Assembly (NCBI GenBank): GCA_948144175.1
Contig: CANXME010001984.1
Coordinates: 186,001 to 250,000, forward strand
Reading direction: 5' to 3'
From: Closterium sp. NIES-65
Taxonomy: Eukaryota; Streptophyta; Zygnematophyceae; Desmidiales; Closteriaceae
DNA length: 64,000 nucleotides
The translations under genes were made by a program, and so were the position numbers. The notes below the pieces were generated by a model that searched no databases, was not told the DNA's origin, and saw nothing but the letters and a program-made list of their open reading frames with translations. Positions 53,601 to 64,000 of the stretch are shown here, in pieces; the stretch's first letter is position 1, and every line of letters begins with the position of its first letter.

Positions 53601-55422
53601 CCTGCTCTCTCTCCCCCCGCCGTGACTCCCCCCTGTGCGCGCAGAATGGCAGTGGATGTGCTCGAGGCAGAGATCCAGGCGCAGCTGAGGGAGGCACACA
53701 TGGGGGAGGTGGATGTGAGGGAGGCAGATACTAGGGAAGCCCTGCCTGGTGCAGGCTCACCTGCTGACAGCACTGTTGGGGCGACAGGGGACGGCAGGAG
53801 TGGCAAGCGGGCGGCAGAGGGGGAGGCAGTGGGGCAGGCGACGGGCAAGAGGCAGCGAGGGGGGGCCGTGGCGGAGGCGGTGTCCCTGCAGGTGCAGGTG
53901 CATCACATGGCACAGGCCCTCTCCCGCTCCTTCGCCTCCTCCACTGTCGATTGCATTCGCTCGCTGCCGCTGCACCAGCAGGTACCAGTGCGCGCTGCAC
54001 CAGCAGGTACCAGTGCGCGCTGCACCAGCAGGTACCAGTGCGCGCTGCACCAGCAGGTACCAGTGCGCGCTGCACCAGCAGGTACCAGTGCGCGCTGCAC
54101 CAGCAGGTACCAGTGCGCGCTGCACCAGCAGGTACCAGTGCGCGCTGCACCAGCAGGTACCAGTGCGCGCTGCACCAGCAGGTACCAGTGCGCGCTGCAC
54201 CAGCAGGTACCAGTGCGCGCTGCACCAGCAGGTACCAGTGCGCGCTGCACCAGCAGGTAGCAGTGCGGCCTGTGTGTTGTGAGTCGCCTTGAAACACATT
54301 TCACATATCACTGTTTCAGTATCAACCGCTGATGCATCACATGTGCCAATCATCCCATGCAACAATCATCCCATGTGCCCTACCTGTCCCATACTGCTCC
54401 CACACTTCCTCCACTGCCCCTGTACCTCACAGATGGTGTTGGTGGCGTGTGTGCAGCAGCACCAGCAGCACAGGGCACGGCACCGCTTCATCACCCGAGC
54501 CAAGCCTCCCTCCACCACCAACGACTTCCTCCTCTCGCAGGTACTGCCCCTCGGGTGCCTGCTCCCTAGTGCCTTCCCTCGGTTACTTTCACTGGTACTT
54601 CCTCAGGGGCTTGAAGCGCTCTCAGCTCCCCGGGTGCTTGTGCCCATGGTCCCTGATGCAGATCCCTGATGCACACTTGAGCCATGATCTGCATTCGATC
54701 AAGGCACTCTTCATTGCTCACCTTTCCCACACTGGCCCCTCCCCTTGAAACACCTCCCACATCGTCCTCCTGTCCCCTCCCGCCCCGCACTGGCCCCTCC
54801 CCCTACCCCGCTGTCAGCTGTACAGCATGTATGCAGGCTTGGCACGCTCGCTGCACGTGCCGGCCGTCACACTCAACGAGGTCACTGACATGTGTGCCAT
54901 ACTGCACGGCCAGGTGCGGTGCGGTGCGGTGGTAAGGGTGGGATGGGGCATACTGCAGGGGCTGGTGGGGTGGTTAGTGACTATGAGGCACTGCAATATG
55001 TGGAACACTTTTGGCTCTTGGACACTCATTGTTGGCACATGCATCCTTCCACTCGAGCCACATCGCACTTGCTGTGCTCTGAGGAACATTCACTAGGCCT
55101 TACATTCACATGTACCTCCAACTCTCTCATGCGTGTCATGTCCTGTGTGACATGCCTGCCTGCCAGGCTGTGTTGCAAGTAGTGGGTGGGGGAAGGAACG
55201 CTGCACGGTCCCAAGCTAAATGCAAAGTAATGCTCAAAGCCAGTGCCGCCGACGTCATCTTTGCCCTCCAGGTTTGTCACACTTTGGTTCCTCTTCCTTT
55301 GACATCTCTTGTTTCCTACGCCTGCTTTTACTGATTTCTGGCCGTGGTTTTGTTATGAGGTGCAGGGAGTGCGCATATTCAAGCAAGTCCTGAGCGACGT
55401 AGCAGCAGATTTAGAAACGTAA
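47650..55422 (+). CDS. CDC6: CDC6 replication licensing ATPase
   Basis: Thirteen exons by eye: 47650-48024, 48296-48361, 48656-49224, 49575-49687, 49879-49942, 52307-52391, 52590-52799, 53268-53317, 53645-53981, 54433-54540, 54818-54913, 55167-55271 and 55366-55422. All phases agree and give 744 residues. AAA+ motifs: Walker A GCPGTGKT (exon 1), VNCMALTDPASLF (exon 2), Walker B LVVADEVDQL (exon 4), sensor 1 GISNSIHLIDSLLP (exon 5), sensor 2 AAASGDMRKALDIT (exon 8). A C-terminal winged-helix part follows (LPLHQQMVLVACVQQ; LYSMYAGLARSLHVP; FKQVLSDVAADLET). CDC6 loads MCM helicase with ORC at origins. Exon 3 inserts an unusually long acidic/Ala-rich linker of about 190 residues between Walker A and B. 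Intron 5 and intron 9 carry large tandem arrays. Confidence 0.9.
49976..52100 (+). repeat. 35-bp polypyrimidine minisatellite in CDC6 intron 5
   Basis: About 60 copies of a 35-bp unit containing CTCCCTCCCTCCCTTCCCTC and TCTGCCCTCCTTTCC. All C/T on the plus strand except one G per unit. Because 35 is not a multiple of three and the unit lacks stops, all three plus frames stay open over 2 kb; these are not proteins. Confidence 0.97.
52645..52760 (+). repeat. 45-bp in-frame repeat in CDC6 exon 7 with 18-bp palindrome
   Basis: Two and a half copies of a 45-bp unit coding ARESACTATFESTQK. Each full unit carries the perfect palindrome TTTTGAGTCGACTCAAAA. It sits just before the conserved FDPMALHLCAR and keeps frame. 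Confidence 0.9.
52845..52955 (+). pseudogene. Decayed copy of CDC6 exon 7
   Basis: Repeats the end of exon 7 (GGGAGAGCG...TTTGACCCCATGGCGCTGCA) inside intron 7, with a deletion of the CATCTCTGCG stretch before the donor. Confidence 0.8.
53970..54268 (+). repeat. Tandem 5' splice-site array in CDC6, 25-bp unit, twelve donors
   Basis: Exon 9 ends CTGCACCAGCAG and intron 9 begins GTACCAGTGCGCG; this 25-bp junction is repeated so that GGTACCAG recurs every 25 bp from 53981 to 54231, with a variant GGTAGCAG at 54256. The reading frame stays open through the array to 54260, so use of the 4th, 7th or 10th donor would add 25, 50 or 75 residues in frame. Confidence 0.95.
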
Positions 55423-55859
55423 TCCATGGTAAAACAAATCCAACGTAATTTGTATGTTTTATTATAGTTTGAGTGCGTCATTTCAGATTGCCAAACCCCA
55501 CCTCAAATAGGAACTCAGTAGCGGATAAATGTCAACCTCGCAAGTGTATCCCAATTCTTGATTCTTGGTTCCCTCCCATGTAGTCGCTGCATGGCCTGGA
55601 ATTCATCACCAACTGCTATTTGCCTCCTCGCGTCGCCCGTGTCAGCTTCTTGCTTCGCGTTGTCCCACGCTGCGTGCTTCCCGCCCCTCCCTCCGCACTT
55701 CACTGATTCTAGTTTCCGTTTCCCCTTACCTCTCTTTCGTCCTTGCATTTCCTCTTGGGTTCTATATTCCGCATTACCTGAGTTTAAAGAGTTCTAAATT
55801 TCGCGCTTCTCCCAGCTTTCACCTGTTTCCGAGCCGCGCGCGCACGGCAGCAGGCAGCC
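55423..55859. other. Intergenic, CDC6 3' end and PEBP promoter
   Basis: No gene seen. Confidence 0.5.
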
Positions 55860-57014
55860 ATGGAAGCGTCGCACGAGGCGCTTGCGAAGGGCAAGGTGAT
55901 TGGCGACGTGCTCGACGACTTTGTGCCGTCGCTCGACATCAAGGTATCGCGTCGGGCAGAGCTGTCGCAGAGCAAGCCAGGATTGACGGCGTTGAAGCTG
56001 GCCTTCTGACCTCATAATACGCGTGGTGTTGGCAGGTGAAGTACGGTGGCAGGGAGGTGCGAAACGGTGACGAGCTAACGCCCAGCGAGGCAGCAGAAGC
56101 GCCATACGTCGAGCTGGCGGGGCGACACGAGAACGGGGACCTCTACACACTCGTGAGTCAACGCCGGTCAACGCCAGTCAACGCCTCACTCATGAATCAA
56201 CGCCAACACACCTTACTGCAAAGCCGCACTAAACAGCCCCCTCCCCATGCCTCCCCATCACTTCCCACTCCTCATTCCGTCATCCGTGTTCTCCCCAACG
56301 CTTCACATCCCCTCCCCTTGCTTCCCCCCTCACCCCAGGTAATGTCAGACCCAGACGCGCCCAGCCCATGCGCGCACACGATAGCTTCCGCGCCCCCCTT
56401 CTTGCCACTCCTTCCATAACACCTTCCCCCGCTCCTCCTCTTCCCCCCCTTCGTCCCGCCTCCCCTCTCCCATCTTTCCCCTCGCCCCCAGGTAATGTCG
56501 GACCCAGACGCGCCCAGCCCAGACAACCCCGTGGCGGCCGAGTGGCTGCACTGGTGAGACTGGGGGGAAGGAGAGGAAGAGCGGGGGGAAGGGAAGGGGA
56601 GGGGGGAGTGGCTGAGGGAAGTGGGGTCGACAGGAGTAGGGAAGGCTGGGGGGTTTGATTGCTGGGGAGGTGGGAGCAGGGACAGCATCCCTACACTACC
56701 AAGTAACCTCATTCGTAAAAACACCAAGTCTTCCCCTGTGTGTGTGTGTGCGTGCGTGCAGGTTGGTGGTGAACATACCAGGCGCAGCAACGCTCCCACA
56801 CAGCAGCGCAGGAGACTTAGTGATGTGCTACAAGGGCCCCTCCCCGCCCATGGGCGTGCACCGCTACGTACTCTCTCTCTTCCGCCAGCCACACCACCTC
56901 ACCACCGACGCACCGGCTGCGCGCAAGGGCTTCAAGACGCGCCAGTTTGCGCAAGAGTTTGGGCTGGGGAAGCCCGTGACTGCGCTGTTCTTTCGTGCGC
57001 GGAAGGAGGAGTGA
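55860..57014 (+). CDS. PEBP family protein, MFT-like
   Basis: Four exons: 55860-55943, 56036-56152, 56492-56553 and 56762-57014, giving 171 residues, the usual FT/TFL1/MFT length, and the same four-exon plan as land-plant PEBP genes. Key motifs: VIGDVLDDFVPSLDIK; DLYTLVMSDPDAPSPDNP (ligand-pocket DPDAPSP); EWLHWLVVNIPG; GPSPPMGVHRYVLSLFRQ. The residue that is Tyr in FT and His in TFL1 is Trp here (EWLHW), as in MFT proteins, so it fits the basal MFT class and not floral FT. PEBPs act as scaffold partners of bZIP factors in plants. A decayed copy of exon 3 lies in intron 2. Confidence 0.92.
56339..56400 (+). pseudogene. Decayed copy of PEBP exon 3
   Basis: After CCCCAG it repeats GTAATGTCAGACCCAGACGC and CCAGCCCA like the real exon at 56492, then diverges. 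Using it would break the frame. Confidence 0.85.
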
Positions 57015-57808
57015 GTAGGTGGTAGGAGCAAGGAGGCGTGAGCGGGAGTGAGGGTTGAGGGTGAGGAGGAGTGGGGAGTGAGGAGGAGGCGTGAAGCGAG
57101 GATGAGGGGCGAAATGTTCTACATAGGCAGTGTGAAACATGTTGCACATGTAGCATGAAATTGCGTGGCATGGCTGGGATGAGGAGGGACACGCACATGC
57201 TCTGTGTTCAGAGACACTATAATACATGTATAGTCCATCAATGTACATAGTATAATGAAAGTAATTTCTGTACATCTGCCAGGCCACTTGTTGCCTCTTC
57301 CCCCTGCACCTCACAACACGAGCATGACCACTGCCCTATTGCACATCGATCTGCTTGCACTGAGAGGCCACACAGCAAGACCACATAGCAAAGGCCGCTG
57401 GCTCAGGCATGTGAGTGTAAAGAAGCACAACCAAGTCTGTGTGTATGGTAAAACCCATACCATACCGTACCAAGCGTTTATGGTAAGGCACCAAGCCTGT
57501 GACGCAGCAAGGCTGTGCTGGGTGCAGCAGGCGCGGAGAAAGGGAGCGGGTTGCGTGTCCCACCCTGACAGCAGCCCAAGCAGGTGAGTGCTCGCCCTCA
57601 CTGCAAGGTCAGCAGCCACAGTTTACACGAGTGCCAGCAGGCAGAGCTCCCAGCCATTCAGCGACTCGGAGCTGGGAACCGACTTGATGGCCGCCTGTAC
57701 TGCTTGTTGTGGCGCTGCTGCTGGTGGTGCTGCAGCGACTGATACCACTAGGTGGTTGCCTCCTCTGCACGGGCAGCAGTCACAGCCTGCAAGTATGCAA
57801 GTCAGAGG
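57015..57808. other. Intergenic; holds a copy of the downstream gene's 3' coding end
   Basis: 57642-57755 is a diverged direct copy of 57810-57922, which encodes the C-terminus of the minus-strand reading frame (SLNGWEL end). Nothing else recognised. Confidence 0.6.
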
Positions 57809-59727
57809 TCACAGCTCCCAGCCATTCAGAGACTCGGAGCTGGGAACCGACTTGATGGCCGCCTGTGGTGGTGGTGGTGGCGCTGCTACTGCTGGTGGTG
57901 CAGCAGCGACTGATACCACTAAACCTTTCTTTTTCTTCTTCCCCTTCCTTGCTCGCACTGTTGGCACCTCAGCTGCTGCTGTCGCTGCTGCCTTGCCGCT
58001 GCCACCACCACCACCACCACCACCACCACCACTGCTGCCACTGAAGCTGTTGCTGCTAGCAGCACTAGCTGCCTTGATGCCACCACTTGTTGCTGCACTT
58101 GCTCCATCCTTCTCCATACTCCCTCCTGCACCTGCTACACACGCCTCACCACTGCTCACAGTGCCTCTGTAACCAGCTGAGACACGTGCGGCAGGTGACG
58201 CACCTGGGACAGGTGCGGCAGGTGATGCGGAGGAGGCAGGTATGGCAGGGGACGCTGAGACAGGAGTGGCCGGTTGCTCTAAAAGAAACCGCTGCCTCGT
58301 AATGTCTCCCACCACAAAGTGGTGCTCCCAGGAGGCAGGTATGGCAGGTGACGCTGAGACAGGAGTGGCCGGTGACGCAGCTAAGAGAGATTCGGCAGGT
58401 GAAGCAGCTGAATCAGGTTCGGCAAGTGATGCAGCTGGGGGAGGTTCGTCAGGTAAAGCAGCTGAGAGAGGTTCGGGAGGTGAAGCATCTGAGACAGGTT
58501 CGGCTATTGCTGCATCCCCAATGCCTTCTCCACTGCTGTCGTCACCACTTCCAGCAACGACACCACTGCCACCATTGCTGTCCTCGCTCCCACCACTCCT
58601 GATAGTGCCTTGCATCTCTGCACCTTCTTTCTCCTGCCTTTCAATCTCTTGCTTCTCATGCTCCTGCTCCCTCCCCTCCACCTGCCTCAAACCTGCTCCT
58701 CCTTCACACACCACCGCCCCTCCCTCCTCACGCTGTGCTCCTCCCGTACAAACCACTGAACCTCCACAGCCGCTTCTCCTCCCCCTCTCCTCGTCTCCAT
58801 CCCCTCCATCCTTCACCCCAGCAACCACCTGTTCCATCTCCCTCACCCCACTCACCCTGCACTGTGCAGACCCGTCCACGCCAGAGCTACACACTGCAAC
58901 TCCCGTATCCTCATCCCCCTCCAGTTCTACGCTCAACACCCCCTCGACCACCACTACTTCTGACACCACTTGTGACACCTTTTCTGACACCTCTTTTGAC
59001 ACTGACACCACTTCTGACGCCTCATTTAAGGCTGCTTCTGACACTGGCACTGGTTCTGACACCACATCTGACACCACATCTGACACCACATCTGACACCG
59101 CTTCCGACTCCCTTGGACCCCTATCCGCCAGCGCCTGCTGTTGCTCCACCTCGTTTGGCCCATGCTCCCTGCCACACTCCTGCTCCTGCTGCTCCGCCTG
59201 CCTTTGCTGCCCCTGCTGCCCCTGCTGCTCCTGCTGCTCCTGCTGCTCCTGCTGCTCCTGCTGCTCCTGCTGCTCCTGCTGCTCCTGCTGCCCTACCCCC
59301 CCCCCCTCTTCTGCCACTCGCTCCTTCCCCACCTGCTCCTTCCCCACCTGCTCCTCCCCTGCTCGTTGTTCCTGTACCGTTTCCTCCTGCTCCTCCCACT
59401 TCTGCTCGCCCCTGTCTGCCCCTCCTTCGCCTTCCATCTCCCCCTCGCTGCCGCGCACGAGCAAGCCACAGCTGCTGCTGGGAAAGGAGTCCCCAGGAGC
59501 GTGAGTAGGGGGAGCAGGTGGGGACGGACGAGGAGGAGAGGGAGACAATGGTGCATTGGGGGACGGGTGGGGAGACGGCCGAGGGTGGAACCCGGGGGCA
59601 CAGGAGGGCGGTGGTTGGTGGTGCGGGTTAAAGAGGACGGTCATAGTGGGGGAGAGGGGCGATGGGCGGGAAGGCAGGGGTTGGGAATGGGGCCCCAGGG
59701 GCTGGGAGGAGCGGGATAAGGCACCTC

Positions 59728-59769
<42 letters not shown>

Positions 59770-62615
59770 ATGCTGCTGGTGGTGTTGCTGCTGATGCTGA
59801 TGCTGATGCTGCTTCTGCTGGTGGCGATGCTGCTAATGATGATAAACGGGGGGTGGAGGAGGAGGCAAGGTGGTGTGGCTGTGGGTGGGTGGGGCGGGGC
59901 GAGGGGGCATGAGAGGAGGAGCCGGGAGTGTTGCTGTGAGGCAGAGGGGCGGATGCTAGTGGATGGTACGGTGGTGGGAACGGTGGAATGGTGGTGCGGG
60001 GGTGGCACCGTGGTGGGGAGGGTGGGAGCACGAGGCAGGACGGAACACGAGACTCCCGTGATCACAGGAACACGGAATGGAGGGGTGGGATGGGGGCGAT
60101 ACAAAAAGAGGTCGGAGAAGGAACGGGGGGGGTGGAGTTGATTATGAGAGTTGCAAAAAGCATCAATGCTGCAGCTTACCTGATCGGCAGTGAAGTGGGA
60201 GTGAGAGGGAACGAGGAGAGAATGGCGGAAGAATGAGAAGAGAGAATGGCGGAAGAATGAGAAGAGAGAAGCGAATCAGCACTGGGGCACAACCACCCTG
60301 GCCTTCATACTCGTTATAGAGTGTACAATGGGAATTTCACTGCGAGGCCGGCTACATCAGTCAGTGTAACGGTCACCTAAGAGTTGCCTACCCTACAGTA
60401 ATCCTGCACGCCCAACTGCTGCTGCTGCCTCCACTTCCTAATTGCTGCTGCCGCTCCTTGCCCCAGCACTAACCCTCCCCACAAGCCCTTCCCTCCCAGA
60501 CGGATCATTGGTCAGAGCTTGGGGCTTTGGGGCTTTGGGGCTTTGAGGCTTGCGAGATGCGGCTTGTAAGAAGATGCCTTGTGCCTAGGCAACCGTGCGA
60601 GCCCCCGCCTACACTATCCGCCTTGTGTGCAGAGAAGCATGCGCTCAGAACAGAAAGGGTGGCTTCACTTGGCTTGGGCTGGGCTGCAGAGCTCTGAGGC
60701 GGGTCTTTCAAGGCCGGTAGGCGCTTGTGTGCGTGGATTAGCATCCTGCAGGAGAGCACACAGGCTGTTGGTGCCGCCCTTGTCCAGATTCAATGCACGG
60801 ACAACTCGTGCACAACTCACAGCGTATGCACAGCAGCATGTAGTGGGGAGACACAGAGAGAGGAAGAGGAGGGGTCGGGGAGGGAGAGTGATTGGCGAGG
60901 ATAAGAGGTCGGGGTGGAGGAAGACGAGAGGGCGAGTGAGATAAAGGGGCAGCAGGGGCAGGAGGGAGGGCGGGTCACTCACCTAGGGTGTGCGTTTGGG
61001 CAGCAAGCCACGGGTCGTCGAATGCAAACACTCCCTCTGCCTCGCCTCTCTCGCCGACCCGCCTCCCACTCATGTCAAACCCCATCCGCCCCTCTTCGCG
61101 CTCCTCCTCCCTTGCTTCCTCTATCGCCCCGGGTCCAGGCACCGATAATCCAGTTGCTTCACTGCTGGGTCCCCCTTCAGCCCCCCAGCTGTCTGCCCTC
61201 CAATCAGCATCATTTGCCATGCCCCCCTCCTCATCCACACCACCCAACATCCCTCCACCCACACCAATCACAACCCCCATCCCTACTTCCCCTCCTGCTG
61301 CTCCTACTGCTCCCCCCTGCTCCACCGCCATCCACTCCCCACCAACCCCTTCCTGCCCTCCCCCACCGCCCCCCACCTCCCCCAACTGCTGACGCCCTCT
61401 GCAGCCCCCCATGGGCTGCTCCAGCGCCACGCCCAGACCTGTCCGCGCCTCCTGTGCTACCTGCCCCCTCGCCCTGCTCCCTGCGCCCACCCAATTGCTG
61501 CTGCTGCCGCTAATACTACCCAGGGGGCCAGGAGCAGTAGCAGTACCGGGGAAATCTCCAGGTAGCTCTACTTGCCTCCCGTGCATGGCCTCTACTCCCT
61601 GCAATCCCTCCTTCCCTTGCACTCCTGCTTCGGACACTGCTATCTCTCCTGCTGCGAGAGGAGCGGCTGTGGCTGTGGTTGCAGGAGAGGGTGAGAGTGA
61701 ATGTGGGAGCCGCGGAGCAGCAACACCAGCAGCAGTAGCGGCGGTGGCGGAGTGGCGGAGCAGGCCACCCAGGGCGGAGGTGCGTCTGGGGGCATGCACG
61801 GCACCACTGCCATGCTCCCCGCCCACATGCACTCCCATGTGCACCCCCACGTGCGGCTGTGTCTGCGGGCCGATGCCTTCATGCGTGTGATACGCGTGCT
61901 GCTGCTGCTGGGCGCCACCCCATCCCTGCTGTCCCCCATGCACCACCTGCTGTTGCTGCTGCTGCTGCTGCTCCACTCGTGCCTGAGGAAAGCCCTCGAG
62001 TGTGGGCGGACTGGCAGAGGACGGGAAGGCAGGCGGGGAGGCCCCAGTGCCAAGGGGAGCGGGAGGGGGCACAGCGATGCCTGCAATGCTGGCAGGGGGT
62101 GCCTCACTGCCAACCGCCTGTAGCTGCATGTATGGGTCCTTTGACTGGAGCTCAACCGGTGGGTCCTCTGGTTGTAGCCGCACCTGCAGGGCACGAAGCA
62201 TTCCCAGCAGCACGCAGTAACAGGCAGGATGGAAAAAGATTGCTCAGTTGTGAGACAATGAGCCACACTTAGCATGGTTGGCGCAACAAAACCAGGGAGG
62301 TTGTGGAGAACAGCACTGCGCAATCAGACCCTCGTGGCTACATTCAAACCGCTTCTAACAGTTTGCAACATCTCACTGGAAAAATCTACATGAGAGCAGA
62401 GCTGCAGACAAGACAGACGAATAGTACTCACATAGGAGCGCGCCCACAGGGGCGTCGCTCTGCTGGTGGACAGCTGCACCTCCGCGTGCATTAGATACGC
62501 CCTCTGCTGTGCCTCCTCCGCCGCCCTCTGCCTCACTTCCTCTGACGCTGAGCACACAGCATCTGCAGAAGCACCACCAGCGGCAGCAGGAGCAGCGACA
62601 GCACCACCAGCACTG

Positions 62616-62652
<37 letters not shown>

Positions 62653-63787
62653 GAGCACTAGCACTGTGACCATCAAGCCACGTGCTGTCAACGGGGATGG
62701 GGTCATCACGGTCGCTCCAGCTCACACGGCGACACACGTCCCACACCTCACCCGCCTCTGCTGCCACCTTCACCACCACCTCCCCCACTGCGCTGCCCCT
62801 GGCGCTCCCCACCCCCATGCCCCTCACCCCCGCGGCAGCGGCAGCAGAGCGCAGCGCGAGGGCGGGGAGAGAGGGCAGGCGCTCAAAGGAGCGCCCCCCC
62901 TGCACCGACGAGTCGGATTGAGCCATGGGGGGCACGGTGGGGAAGGGGGAGAATGGGGGGAACGCGGGGGCGGAAGCCATAGCGCCCATGCCAGGGTGCA
63001 TGCCCGCTGCTCTGCTATGGGAAGCCATGGCGTGAGGCGGCATGTACATGCCTCTGGGGTCGTATGTATGGCTCGTGTACTGGTCGTGTGGGTGGTGCGT
63101 GTACGAGTGGGGTGTGTGCATGGGGCTGCTGTGGGTGTGAGAGGGGGAGGAGGACGAGGAGGAGGAGGGGTCAGCAGCAGCAGCGAAGGGAGTGAGGTGG
63201 TACCGTATCAGGTGACCCAAGGGGGAAAACACCCACAGCTGCTCTGCTATTGGCTGCGGAGCCCAGTCCGGCTGCCCGAAAAACTGCCCGGAAGCTACCT
63301 GGTGGTGCCGCTGCTGGTGGTGCGTAACAGCCCCACTCCCTCCCATCATCCCAAAACCCCTAGCACCTGCCACCCCCCCAAAGTGGAAAGCAGCAGCAAC
63401 GGCGCCTGGGATCTCCCCCCCTAACCCAGCCGCTGCTGCCGCCACGCCTGTCACGTTCCCCCGCCACCCACTGTTGGCATTCCGAATGCGCCCCACTGAT
63501 GTGAGTGCCACTGGCGCGGGGACGCGTGGGGGAACGCGGGGAGGCGCGGGGGACGCGCGCAGGGGGACGTGCGCGGACCACCAGGGGCGGGGGGGGGGCG
63601 GGGGAAGGAGGGAGGGGGTGTGGGTATACACAGGGTGGAGGAGGGCGGGCGAGGGCGCGGAGGGGAGGTGAGTGGCGGGGCCGACGGGGCCTCCAAAGGG
63701 GGAGATGGCGAAGAGGTGTGTGGTGCCTCGTGCTGATGACACGGCCACCCACCTGGCATCGTGTGAAATGACCGCACTCTGTATCAC
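57809..63787 (-). CDS. ATG18/BCAS3-type autophagy protein, C-terminal portion (5' end outside window)
   Basis: Minus strand. Exon 62432-63787 starts after CTCACAG with VIQSAVISHDARWVAVSSAR then GTTHLFAISPFGG, the propeller end of plant ATG18f/g/h-type proteins, and later reads EQLWVFSPLGHLIRYHL, EVRQRAAEEAQQRAYLMHAE and ATPLWARSY (BCAS3 domain). Exon 60983-62183 continues in phase with VRLQPEDPPVELQSKDPYMQ. A further exon 57809-59832 is plausible: a TTAG acceptor at 59833 fits the phase and joins an Ala/Pro/Gln-rich frame ending SESLNGWEL. That join is uncertain; this last frame could be a separate low-complexity gene. ATG18 proteins bind PI3P on autophagic membranes (family knowledge). N-terminal propeller blades lie right of the window. 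Confidence 0.75.
62613..62650 (-). repeat. Poly-Ala coding (CAG/GCN)n run
   Basis: Trinucleotide run coding polyalanine in the ATG18/BCAS3-type protein. A second poly-Ala/CTG run lies at 59727-59765. Confidence 0.85.
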
Positions 63788-64000
63788 CTGTGAGTCACGC
63801 ATGGGGGTGGGCGGTTGGGTGGGAAGACGGGCAGGCAGACAGGCAGACATGCATTCGGGCAGGAGGTCAGGTGGGCGGGCAGGTAAGCGTGCAGCGGCAG
63901 GGAGAAGGGGGCGTAAGGGGGAAGGTGCGAATGAGGAGTGATGCGGAGGAGAAGTCCCATGCACAAGGCATGGGGTTGAACAAACCTGTAACCATGCATG

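Noticed and set aside
53731..54365. Minus-strand frames rich in CWCSAHWYLLVQRA-type repeats
   Set aside because: Antisense of the CDC6 donor array, not genes.
60505..60759. Extra exon of the ATG18-type gene on the minus strand
   Set aside because: Joining it in the required phase gives an immediate stop, and the alternative frames lack any recognisable motif.

Overview
The window reads as nuclear DNA of a green-lineage (streptophyte) eukaryote. Its intron-bearing genes are plant-like: U1 snRNP protein C (U1C), CDC6, a MOTHER OF FT AND TFL1 (MFT)-type PEBP, an ATG18/BCAS3-type autophagy protein, an SGPP-type sugar phosphatase and a probable plastid-envelope coiled-coil protein, plus a plant-type cytosolic tRNA-Phe(GAA). 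They sit in GC-rich DNA packed with minisatellites and LTR retrotransposons. A zygnematophyte alga such as Closterium is my guess from style and memory; the window alone does not prove it.

Layout. (1) 0-11.2 kb is nested retrotransposons. The 3' part of an intact-frame Ty1/copia element with a very short LTR sits inside a second, stop-riddled copia element. That second element is also split by a complete 1,255-bp non-autonomous LTR element with 260-bp LTRs, a CGTCG target duplication and five tandem hairpins. (2) 11.2-20.1 kb has no convincing gene. It holds a TGACG-rich 18-bp array, nine copies of a dispersed satellite core, several minisatellites and a GCCTAA (telomere-like) array bounded by a 28-bp inverted repeat. 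(3) 20.1-28.3 kb is a decayed Ty3/gypsy element. Its pol carries a C5-cytosine DNA methyltransferase domain between protease and reverse transcriptase; this is the most striking coding feature of the window. (4) 28.7-30.8 kb is an SGPP-like HAD phosphatase. (5) 31.2-38.8 kb holds three intronless paralogues of an unrecognised protein family of about 155 residues, arranged -,+,-. They share promoter elements and about 100 nt of 3'UTR. A LINE-bearing insertion with 18-bp flanking repeats splits the promoter of the first one. (6) 39.6-44.5 kb has the coiled-coil gene, tRNA-Phe and U1C. (7) 46.0-46.6 kb has an unknown secreted protein. (8) 47.6-55.4 kb is CDC6 in 13 exons, one intron of which is mostly a 35-bp polypyrimidine minisatellite. 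(9) 55.9-57.0 kb is the MFT-type PEBP gene. (10) 57.8 kb to the right edge is the 3' portion of an ATG18/BCAS3-type gene on the minus strand.

One pattern runs across unrelated host genes. In three of them (coiled-coil gene, U1C, CDC6) the exon end together with its 5' splice site has been amplified into a tandem array of 6, 5 and 12 donors. In four places (U1C exon 4, CDC6 exon 7, PEBP exon 3 and the 3' coding end of the ATG18-type gene) decayed copies of coding segments lie beside the real ones. This suggests local tandem duplication at exon edges, with possible effects on splicing. The U1C case is notable because U1C itself helps recognise 5' splice sites.

Exon boundaries were inferred by eye from splice consensus, phase and remembered family sequence. 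No database search or transcript evidence was available.
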